IMG/VR virus record: IMGVR_UViG_3300025168_008786
Span: 1-20,213 of that record
Direction: 5' to 3' (one strand)
Source of the DNA: a virus
Length of the DNA stretch: 20,213 bases
A program made the position numbers and the translations under genes. This document shows, piece after piece, positions 16,001 through 20,213 of this stretch. Within the stretch, counting starts at the first letter, position 1. The number at the start of each line of letters is the position of its first letter. The notes beneath the pieces are model-generated. The model worked only from the letters and a program-made list of their open reading frames with translations, was not told the DNA's origin and searched no databases.

Positions 16001-16299
16001 GAGCCGTTGCTTCGCAACCGCTCTTCTCTGGCCCGCAGAATCTTTGCGACGCGAGACCGGCTGATGCCAGCCCATCGCCCAACCTCGGCTTGGCGCTCAC
16101 CTTTGTCGACAAGTAAAGCGATGTCGTCCTCTCTTGCGTCAGACAACCGAGATCTAAGACCTTGTAGGTCGCGTTCCAGCATTGTCCGCATTTTCATTCT
16201 GTCGCGTGGTTTCAACCGTTTCATAGACTGTTCGAGATCCGTAAAAGATGGAAGAAAGATCGTTCCATCTCCTGTTAAAGGTGAATCGTTTTCGGTCAT
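15994..16299 (-). CDS. Helix-turn-helix DNA-binding protein, 101 residues
   Basis: The ATG overlaps the previous stop as ATGA. The N-terminal 20 residues look disordered; residues 20-62 are a charged helical region (SMKRLKPRDRMKMRTMLERDL); residues 66-92 form a convincing HTH (GERQAEVGRWAGISRSRVAKILRAREERL), with GIS as the turn and SRSRVAKIL as the recognition helix. It lacks a recombinase or nuclease domain. Repeats of ATCAGATA begin within its last codons and continue downstream, so it may bind there and control itself or the replication operon. A small terminase subunit is an alternative for a short phage HTH protein, but its distance from packaging genes argues against that. Confidence 0.78.
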   Translation of the reverse strand: MTENDSPLTGDGTIFLPSFTDLEQSMKRLKPRDRMKMRTMLERDLQGLRSRLSDAREDDIALLVDKGERQAEVGRWAGISRSRVAKILRAREERLRSNGSI

Positions 16300-16532
16300 T
16301 GTTTGATTGACTCCACGGTAAGAACGTAAGCTTGTTCGATAAGCCCAACGATGCGCGTCAGGCTAGACCAATCTGCTTGTTCAGGATTTTCAGCCAGCAT
16401 CATTAATCTTGCTTCCAGCGGAGCGCACTGCTCGGCTGTGTGCATAATCATTTGACGAAACACATCTTGCTTTGGTGTGCGTAAAGCAGAAACATTTTCC
16501 CATATGGGGATGGAAGGTGCTTGTTCAGTCAT
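16296..16532 (-). CDS. Small unknown protein, 78 residues
   Basis: The start is ATG 16532, chosen because GGGGAG lies a few bases upstream and because starting at 16547 would lengthen the overlap with the neighbour. It overlaps the upstream gene by 8 bases and the HTH gene by ATGA. The product is predicted mainly helical (PKQDVFRQMIMHTAEQCAPLEARLMMLAE and a second helix LTRIVGLIEQAYVLTVESI). No domain was recognised. Being tightly coupled to the HTH gene, it may act with it. Confidence 0.7.
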   Translation of the reverse strand: MTEQAPSIPIWENVSALRTPKQDVFRQMIMHTAEQCAPLEARLMMLAENPEQADWSSLTRIVGLIEQAYVLTVESIKQ

Positions 16533-16722
16533 CTTCGATCTCCCCATGGGCTATGTCTGACCACGCCACGAAAGCCCGTTCGGCTTGTTCTGATAGTTCC
16601 TTAAGTGTGCGACTGATTTCAAACAGTGCATCTCCGAATCGGATTTGTGGGGAAGAAACTTCGTGTTCCTGGTTAATCAATTTGAGAATTGGTCTACCTT
16701 CATGGTCGTAACTACTTGTCAT
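16525..16722 (-). CDS. Small unknown protein, 65 residues, behind a structured leader
   Basis: The start is ATG 16722 because GAAAGGG (16735-16729 on this strand) precedes it by 6 bases, the same signal used by genes starting at 20080 and 18397. A longer frame to 16812 would run through a hairpin and is rejected. The protein starts MTSSYDHEGRPILKLINQE and has an amphipathic helix (ISRTLKELSEQAERAFVAW) and an acidic end (GEIEDD). No domain was recognised. It is first in a three-gene unit that ends with the HTH protein, and its translation may be controlled by the leader described separately. Confidence 0.75.
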   Translation of the reverse strand: MTSSYDHEGRPILKLINQEHEVSSPQIRFGDALFEISRTLKELSEQAERAFVAWSDIAHGEIEDD

Positions 16723-16797
16723 TGGGAACCCTTTCAACAATGGGGCATCCCCGCCCCGCTCGGAAAGGGTAGGTGAACGAGCGGAACGGGGATGCGG
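16723..16797 (-). promoter_or_regulatory. Structured 5' leader with loop complementary to the Shine-Dalgarno
   Basis: Bases 16745-16761 and 16779-16795 form a 17-bp stem. In RNA from the - strand all 17 positions pair, two of them as G-U; in the + strand those two are mismatches, so the - strand RNA is the better-folding one. The 17-base loop (16762-16778) contains ACCCUUUC, which is exactly complementary to GAAAGGGU covering the Shine-Dalgarno at 16735-16728. This could form an H-type pseudoknot that hides the ribosome-binding site. No U-tract follows the stem, so it is not an ordinary terminator. Confidence 0.65.
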
Positions 16798-16803
16798 ATG
16801 GTG

Positions 16804-16809
16804 ATCATA
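16804..16809 (-). promoter_or_regulatory. Candidate -10 element (TATGAT)
   Basis: TATGAT on the - strand matches five of six bases of the -10 consensus. Transcription would begin near 16797, just before the leader stem, giving a transcript with a hairpin at its 5' end. No good -35 hexamer was found at the expected distance, so this is tentative. Confidence 0.4.
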
Positions 16810-16861
16810 CAATGTTTACCTTACTTCATGGGGACGCTGTCCCAATGGCAACATAGTGTTA

Positions 16862-17029
16862 TTAAGACTTATCTCTCAACTTTTCTATCATCGCAGGCCA
16901 ACTGCGCCAATACGTGTCTAAAGCAACTGCTTTACGCTTCGAGAGTGGACGGTACGCCCACACATCTCTGGTGTACCAGCCGAGGACAGCACCAAAGATG
17001 ATGCCTGCGAAACCTACGGTAATGATCAT
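16862..17029 (-). CDS. Short membrane protein, 55 residues
   Basis: An ATG at 17029 overlaps the stop of the zinc-ribbon gene as ATGA; the frame ends with TAA at 16862-16864. The N-terminus MIITVGFAGIIFGAVLGWY is one hydrophobic helix containing small residues, followed by Thr-Arg-Asp and a basic, Trp-containing tail (VWAYRPLSKRKAVALDTYW). It would sit in the membrane with its C-terminal part probably cytoplasmic by the positive-inside rule. It is the last gene of the right-hand operon. No family was recognised; a superinfection-exclusion or membrane-anchoring role would be speculation. Confidence 0.72.
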   Translation of the reverse strand: MIITVGFAGIIFGAVLGWYTRDVWAYRPLSKRKAVALDTYWRSWPAMIEKLRDKS

Positions 17030-17271
17030 TCTTCTTCTCCTCCAAATGTTTTATCCCAACATTGTTTGCACAAATAATACGGAAACGGTCGTGTCGTGTC
17101 CGAGCCAATCAAAATGTCCCGTTGTTGTGGCGACAGGTTTCTGAAGATCCACGCCAAGTTGCCGCCTCCAAGCCATTCGGTGTACTGGTCTCGCATCACG
17201 CTGACGCTGTCTTGGTGGCTGCACCTCCCGCATGACGCTGTGAGTTCCACCCTGTCGGTTGCTGTAGTCAT
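17026..17271 (-). CDS. Zinc-ribbon-like protein, 81 residues
   Basis: The start is ATG 17271, which overlaps the methyltransferase stop as ATGA; a frame reaching 17403 would lie inside that gene. Two CxxC pairs, Cys14/Cys17 (CGRC) and Cys68/Cys71 (CKQC), could bind one zinc. Between them is LSPQQRDILIGSDTTRPF. From memory, small phage proteins with (L/S)...QR..LI.G and a closing C..CWD are frequent and uncharacterised. The end GGEEE overlaps the ATG of the short membrane protein. Nothing ties it specifically to the methyltransferase beyond coupling. Confidence 0.78.
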   Translation of the reverse strand: MTTATDRVELTASCGRCSHQDSVSVMRDQYTEWLGGGNLAWIFRNLSPQQRDILIGSDTTRPFPYYLCKQCWDKTFGGEEE

Positions 17272-18236
17272 GTTGCCTCCAGTTTGTCGGCCAGAACCTG
17301 TTGCATCAGCCACCCGTATGCGGCTGCCGCCTGCTGCGGGACAACACCGTTGCCCAACATCTTCAACTCCTGGGAGCGGGACAGACCCACGCCTGTCACC
17401 CACCCCTCAGGCAGACCCATCATCCACTCCACGAACCGTGACGACAGCTTGCTGTCGGTCACTGTGGCGGGGGCGCATCGTCCACTGGCCCACTCCCATC
17501 GGGCGATGGCGTCGGCATAGTCTCCCCACCCAACTTGGCTGCCACCACGTTCAGGGGATCTGAGTTTCTGTTCCACTGGGACGGACCCGCATTGTTCGCC
17601 CCGTCCTGGGCTGTCGGCGTCGGCAACAGACGCTGCACCTCTATTGACAGCGACTTGCCATGCGGGGCGTGCCTGCCGTCCGCTGCCTTCTGGTTGGGTG
17701 CCCACGCATCCCACCACTCCAACGTCTTGTTGGCCCCCATGTCGTTCACCACTGGCGTGGGCAACACAGAACCACCGCTCCCTGCGATGGCAGGCACCCA
17801 CCGACTGGTCGGCTCGAACACATGCCCACTCCGCATCGAACCCTCCGTCGGCCAACGCATCGAGGATCTGCCCGTAGGCATCACCTTGGTTGGCGGTGAG
17901 CACACCCCGCACGTTTTCCAGGAACAACCACTGTGCGCCTGCTCGTCTTGCCACAGAGACGACATCTCTGATCAACCACCTTTCATCGTCTATACCTGCC
18001 CGATTCCCAGCGTGGGACACGGGCTGACAAGGGAACCCCGCCGTGACCGCATCCACCTGTGGTGGATCGGCGATCTCGGTCAGGTCACCCAAGTTTGGTA
18101 CCCCGAACCGTGCATCCAACACAGCCGAAGCATGCTTGTCTGTCTCGGACACCCACACCAGGTCGGTGTCGATGCCTGCTAGTTGCAGCCCCAGTTCGAG
18201 GCCGCCGTACCCTGCACACAGAGCACCCACCCTCAT
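17268..18236 (-). CDS. Cytosine-5 DNA methyltransferase (Dcm type)
   Basis: This 322-residue enzyme would transfer a methyl group from S-adenosylmethionine to C5 of cytosine. Motifs in order: I LCAGYGGLELGL (residues 6-17), IV AGFPCQPVS with catalytic Cys70, VI LENV (106-109), VIII HRRERW (150-155), and X LGNGVVPQQ (294-302). The target-recognition region is about residues 156-265. WGDYADAIARWE and FVEWMMGLPEGWVT are typical of phage members. No restriction nuclease is adjacent, so it is probably an orphan that protects phage DNA. The gene is much more GC-rich than its neighbours (70% in 17461-17520, 42% in 16861-16920), suggesting separate acquisition. It overlaps both neighbours as ATGA. 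A second open frame inside it is listed separately. Confidence 0.95.
   Translation of the reverse strand: MRVGALCAGYGGLELGLQLAGIDTDLVWVSETDKHASAVLDARFGVPNLGDLTEIADPPQVDAVTAGFPCQPVSHAGNRAGIDDERWLIRDVVSVARRAGAQWLFLENVRGVLTANQGDAYGQILDALADGGFDAEWACVRADQSVGACHRRERWFCVAHASGERHGGQQDVGVVGCVGTQPEGSGRQARPAWQVAVNRGAASVADADSPGRGEQCGSVPVEQKLRSPERGGSQVGWGDYADAIARWEWASGRCAPATVTDSKLSSRFVEWMMGLPEGWVTGVGLSRSQELKMLGNGVVPQQAAAAYGWLMQQVLADKLEAT
17459..17773 (-). other. Overlapping +1 open frame within the methyltransferase, with LPTP motifs
   Basis: Shifted by one base from the methyltransferase frame, this stretch is open for over 100 codons and reads VLPTPVVNDMG, KTLEWWDAW, HGKSLSIE, LLPTPTAQDGANNAGPSQ and MPTPSPDGS before a stop at 17459. 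From memory, LPTP-containing segments of this kind occur in the target-recognition region of other phage cytosine methyltransferases. Here the main frame reads CVAHASG, SVADADS and YADAIAR at the same three places. The stretch may be a fossil of a former frame, a source of frame-switched specificity, or chance in GC-rich DNA. The full open frame extends upstream to 17965. Confidence 0.35.
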
Positions 18237-18397
18237 GCTTCATCCCACCCCATGGACAAGATCTTTGCATGGTCGACATCACCGTTCACCCCAACGAAAT
18301 CTGCAGGCGAACAGTTTGGTCCTAAAGTTTTTGTATCGATGCTTACAAGCATGCTGATTCTAAAAATCTTGATGTGGTCATGATCGTTATACTTCAT
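18233..18397 (-). CDS. Small unknown protein, 54 residues
   Basis: I start at ATG 18397 because GAAAGGG lies 6 bases upstream; an adjacent ATG at 18400 is only 3 bases from it. The stop overlaps the methyltransferase ATG as ATGA. The product starts MKYNDHDHIKIFRISM and ends ILSMGWDEA, with an acidic, Gly/Val/Asp-rich middle. No domain is recognised. Its 11-base overlap with the upstream gene and coupling to the methyltransferase support it as a real gene. Confidence 0.62.
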   Translation of the reverse strand: MKYNDHDHIKIFRISMLVSIDTKTLGPNCSPADFVGVNGDVDHAKILSMGWDEA

Positions 18398-18617
18398 CAT
18401 TTTCCCTTTCATGCAGAACCATGTTGATTCGGACCATCGTCGCGTCTTTCGCACGATGCTCGGCTGGCAACCCGTCCACTGGTGCCCTGTCCAAGTGGCC
18501 TACGGACACAACAAAATTTGTTGTGTCGACGCCGTCAGCCTCCAAGTAGCCGATGAGATCCGCAGTAGTCAGATGAATCTTCACCTCACGCGTTGTGAAC
18601 CCTTTGATAATTTTCAT
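18387..18617 (-). CDS. Small unknown protein, 76 residues
   Basis: The ATG at 18617 follows a GGGGAG by a few bases, which lies across the end of the WhiB gene. The product begins MKIIKGFTTREVKIHLTTADLIGYLEADGV and continues with a mixed strand and helix pattern (TTNFVVSVGHLDRAP, KDATMVRINMVLHERE). It has no cysteine, membrane segment or known motif. It might be a small alpha/beta protein; the function is unknown. It lies four bases after the WhiB gene. Confidence 0.72.
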   Translation of the reverse strand: MKIIKGFTTREVKIHLTTADLIGYLEADGVDTTNFVVSVGHLDRAPVDGLPAEHRAKDATMVRINMVLHERENDEV

Positions 18618-18621
18618 TTTG

Positions 18622-19014
18622 TTACTCCCCTGCCCTTACGGGCCAAATAGTCTTGTTTTCTCTTTTGATTTCACCTGTCAATACCCACGCTTTTCTCACG
18701 CGCCTCCGCTCACGCGGACTACAGCCACCCCACACGCCGTGAGTCTCATTGACCACAACAGCGTGAATTAAGCAGTCGTCAACCACAGGGCACGAGTCGC
18801 AATATTCACGCGCTAGATCGGCTCGATGGAGTGGTTCGGGATAGAACGGAAGTGGGCCAGCGGTCCTACAAGCTGCGTGCTCCATCCACAACGGCTGCTC
18901 AATTGTCTGCAGCAAACTAGCAACCGAACCAGGTATGTCTTCTTCTGGTGCGGGACAATCCGACTCGTGGCCCGTGGTGCCCGAACCGTCACAATCTGGA
19001 CAATCGGTGGTCAT
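18622..19014 (-). CDS. WhiB-like Fe-S transcription regulator with extra N-terminal Cys motif
   Basis: The start is ATG 19014, which overlaps the preceding stop as ATGA; a GTG at 19026 is the alternative. Of 130 residues, 44-110 form the WhiB domain: ACR with Cys49, then Cys72, Cys75 and Cys81 (C-x2-C-x5-C), which bind a [4Fe-4S] cluster, followed by GVWGG (93-97) and a basic helix (SPRERRRVRKAW). Wbl proteins typically work by binding region 4 of the principal sigma factor. The N-terminus adds CPDCDGSGTTGHESDC with Cys5, Cys8 and Cys20, like a CxxCxGxG zinc motif, which is unusual for the family. Phage Wbl proteins can influence host transcription. The gene lies mid-operon. Confidence 0.92.
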   Translation of the reverse strand: MTTDCPDCDGSGTTGHESDCPAPEEDIPGSVASLLQTIEQPLWMEHAACRTAGPLPFYPEPLHRADLAREYCDSCPVVDDCLIHAVVVNETHGVWGGCSPRERRRVRKAWVLTGEIKRENKTIWPVRAGE

Positions 19015-19265
19015 AGCATCACCCACGCGTCGTGGTTGGCTATCAGGTCAGCACGCTGACCATCTACCCAATCCACGACCGTATGCCCTTGAATAGCGCC
19101 ACGACCAAGAGCACGCGTTACTCGGTAGTGTCGGATCACGCCCTCGGAACCAATCGGTAGCCCAAGATAGTCCATGGTGGATGACTCCAACCTGACTCGT
19201 CGGCCCGCGTTGCTGCGATCAATGGATGATGCACCGTTCGCTAAGTAACCATGGATCAGACTCAT
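19011..19265 (-). CDS. DUF4314-like small protein, 84 residues
   Basis: I start at ATG 19265, one base after the upstream stop (TGATATG); an in-frame ATG at 19277 would add four residues and cannot be excluded. The core RRVRLESSTMDYLGLPIGSEGVIRHYRV, then TVVDWVDGQRADLIANHD, has the pattern of DUF4314/KOW-like small beta proteins as I recall them: G.RVRL, (L/M)P.G.EG.V, and V.W.DG...L....D. Such proteins are common in phages and have no established role. The end overlaps the WhiB start. Confidence 0.7.
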   Translation of the reverse strand: MSLIHGYLANGASSIDRSNAGRRVRLESSTMDYLGLPIGSEGVIRHYRVTRALGRGAIQGHTVVDWVDGQRADLIANHDAWVML

Positions 19266-19266
19266 A

Positions 19267-19506
19267 TCAGTACCCATAGCTTTCTCGCCGTTGTTGATCC
19301 CTGATAGCGTCCTGCAGAATCCCATCACGCTCTTTAGTCAGCTCAGACCACTCGTCAAACATTTCCTGTGGCCATGGCTCGAGATCCATGCAGCGCCCAC
19401 ACACGCATTCCGTTGTGGTTAGCTGGTTGCAAATAGTGCAACGGCCCGTGTACACCTCTGTGTACCGACGGTGGCCTTTCCGATTGATTCTAATCTGTGT
19501 GCTCAT
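19267..19506 (-). CDS. Cys-rich small protein, 79 residues
   Basis: The ATG overlaps the previous stop as ATGA. Residues 23-39 hold Cys23, Cys26, Cys34, Cys36 and Cys39 (CTIC, CVCGRC), a likely zinc knuckle. A basic N-terminus (RINRKGHRRYTE) precedes it, and a charged helical tail rich in Glu, Arg and Asp follows. The basic stretch plus zinc knuckle suggests nucleic-acid binding, but no family can be named. Confidence 0.72.
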   Translation of the reverse strand: MSTQIRINRKGHRRYTEVYTGRCTICNQLTTTECVCGRCMDLEPWPQEMFDEWSELTKERDGILQDAIRDQQRRESYGY

Positions 19507-19754
19507 GACGCACCCGTAACGTCATCAAAGAACAACGCAACTTCGCGTTGGTCTTTGGCCTCTTGCGTTAATGGAAAGAAATCCCATGCAGCGTGCCACG
19601 CTTGAACGACTTCTTTCGCTTGAGCTTTATTTACGCATGGGATAGCGAAGAGAAGAGAATCAGAAATACCTCCCGTTGGTGACGAGCACCATACGTGAAC
19701 CATAGATCCATCATCAGCACTGACTGCGTAAACGGCGGTAGGCGTACCTTTCAT
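19503..19754 (-). CDS. Small unknown protein, 83 residues
   Basis: The ATG overlaps the previous stop and its own stop overlaps the next ATG, both as ATGA. The sequence reads as alternating strands and a helix: TAVYAVSADDGSMVHVWC, SLLFAIPCVNKAQAKEVVQAWHAAWDFF, then an acidic end. A strand-strand-helix pattern ending in a Trp-rich helix is visible, with two Cys. No motif was recognised. Confidence 0.7.
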   Translation of the reverse strand: MKGTPTAVYAVSADDGSMVHVWCSSPTGGISDSLLFAIPCVNKAQAKEVVQAWHAAWDFFPLTQEAKDQREVALFFDDVTGAS

Positions 19755-20080
19755 GCTGACAACGATTCTGCGTGCTCATGAGATACGCACATTCCCTCAT
19801 GGCATACATACACGTCAAATTCGTATTGGCATGGTGCGCCACTGTCGTCAGCGATGGCAGTACCGAAGCAACTTGGGCAAGTCCCAAAGTGCTCAGACTT
19901 AGGGTCAAAGGTTTCGTGAACGATGGCTAGTTTCCGTCTGAGGTTCAAGATGGTGGCAATCGTATGTGTGGAAGTGATATCGGCTATCCGTAGCGAATTC
20001 TCTACCCACGGTACTGGCCCCTTGATGAGGTCTCGAAGAGCCCTCTGTTCAAATTCGTCTAGCGTGAATGTTGGTTCCAT
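19751..20080 (-). CDS. Cys-rich small protein, 109 residues, first gene of the right operon
   Basis: The ATG at 20080 has GAAAGGG 8 bases upstream (20089-20095). Residues 1-60 are helical (LDEFEQRALRDLIKG, TIATILNLRRKLAIVH). Residues 68-98 contain CPSC, Cys84, Cys93 and Cys98, enough for a zinc site, followed by a His-rich end (SHEHAESL). It is the promoter-proximal gene of a nine-gene run of coupled or nearly adjacent genes. As an early phage gene its product may act on the host, but its function is unknown. Confidence 0.75.
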   Translation of the reverse strand: MEPTFTLDEFEQRALRDLIKGPVPWVENSLRIADITSTHTIATILNLRRKLAIVHETFDPKSEHFGTCPSCFGTAIADDSGAPCQYEFDVYVCHEGMCVSHEHAESLSA

Positions 20081-20112
20081 AATGTCTACCCTTTCGTCGT
20101 TGTTGGTACAAC

Positions 20113-20151
20113 GTTAGCACCTGTATATGACAATCGCTAACATGGGGACAA
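20113..20151 (-). promoter_or_regulatory. Candidate early promoter with GTTAGC inverted repeat
   Basis: On the - strand, TTGTCC (20151-20146) and TATACA (20127-20122) are spaced 18 bases apart, a fair -35/-10 pair, about 40 bases upstream of the first ATG at 20080. The -10 lies inside an inverted repeat GTTAGC...GCTAAC (20141-20136 and 20118-20113) with 17 bases between arms. Such a repeat over a promoter is a plausible operator. Confidence 0.5.
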
Positions 20152-20184
20152 CATTAAGTTTGGCACTCAAGCGTAGACGCGACA

Positions 20185-20208
20185 ATGGCCGCCTCGAAAG
20201 GCGGCCAT
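20185..20208. terminator. Perfect 10-bp hairpin upstream of the right operon
   Basis: ATGGCCGCCT and AGGCGGCCAT pair perfectly around a CGAA loop. Its position suggests a terminator for a - strand gene lying beyond the window edge, insulating the promoter at 20122-20151. The following bases on the - strand (TGTCGC) are not a U-tract, so it would be a non-canonical terminator. Its outer bases GGCCATCATCA recur in the hairpin at 15958-15976. Confidence 0.5.
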
Positions 20209-20213
20209 CATCA

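Noticed and set aside
16745-16795. 17-bp stem as a rho-independent terminator for the upstream operon
   Set aside because: No U-tract follows it on the - strand, a -10-like element precedes it, and the G-U pairs and loop-SD complementarity fit a leader better. Some termination cannot be excluded.
17535-18182. Long + strand open frame opposite the methyltransferase
   Set aside because: It is antisense to a gene with all methyltransferase motifs, lies in GC-rich DNA where long shadow frames are expected, and has no recognisable domain or ribosome-binding site.
20142-20213. Possible divergent + strand gene starting at ATG 20142 and running off the window
   Set aside because: There is no Shine-Dalgarno; the frame crosses a perfect hairpin and lies over the - strand promoter. 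Only 24 codons are visible, too few to support it.

Overview
The window looks like part of a tailed-phage genome (or prophage) whose host is an actinomycete. Two opposed gene blocks are packed with start/stop overlaps. The left block (1-11274, + strand) carries late genes: virion proteins and then lysis. The right block (20080-11264, - strand) carries early and replication genes. The best host clue is a complete WhiB-like Fe-S protein (18622-19014), a family confined to Actinomycetota and their phages. No tRNA, rRNA, insertion sequence, integrase or CRISPR array was seen. No stretch over 300 bases lacks a gene; the longest gene-free gaps are 16723-16861, 15900-15993 and 20081-20213, and all three hold structured or regulatory-looking DNA.

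Left block: the end of one open frame (1-165), a 186-residue protein, a 1205-residue repeat and coiled-coil protein, and a protein of about 1690 residues that fills a quarter of the window. I see no cysteine in any of them. Next come a zinc amidase endolysin with a peptidoglycan-binding tail, four very short frames, an r1t-like holin, and a 111-residue protein coupled to the holin. The block ends in an 11-bp tail-to-tail overlap with the right block.

Right block, read leftwards. The first operon starts near 20125 and encodes small Cys-rich proteins, a DUF4314-like protein, the WhiB protein, two small unknowns, a GC-rich cytosine-5 DNA methyltransferase, a zinc-ribbon protein and a short membrane protein. 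A second unit begins near 16796 with a structured leader and encodes two small proteins and an HTH protein. After a hairpin flanked by ATCAGATA repeats, a third unit encodes a Cas4/RecB-like nuclease, an Ala/Pro-linker protein, a DnaB/RecA-core helicase, an archaeo-eukaryotic-type primase, a RusA-like resolvase, a PD-(D/E)XK-like protein and a sigma region-4-like protein. The likely logic is regulators and DNA modification first, then replication and recombination, then a switch to the opposed late block. The sigma-like protein and the WhiB protein are candidates for that switch.

The observations I rate highest are: (1) the methyltransferase gene carries a second open frame with LPTP motifs resembling target-recognition segments of other phage methyltransferases; (2) a 5' leader hairpin has a loop complementary to the downstream Shine-Dalgarno; (3) an abrupt GC-rich patch lies inside the giant virion gene; (4) direct repeats surround a hairpin upstream of the replication genes. 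All family assignments come from motif reading by eye; no database search was run.
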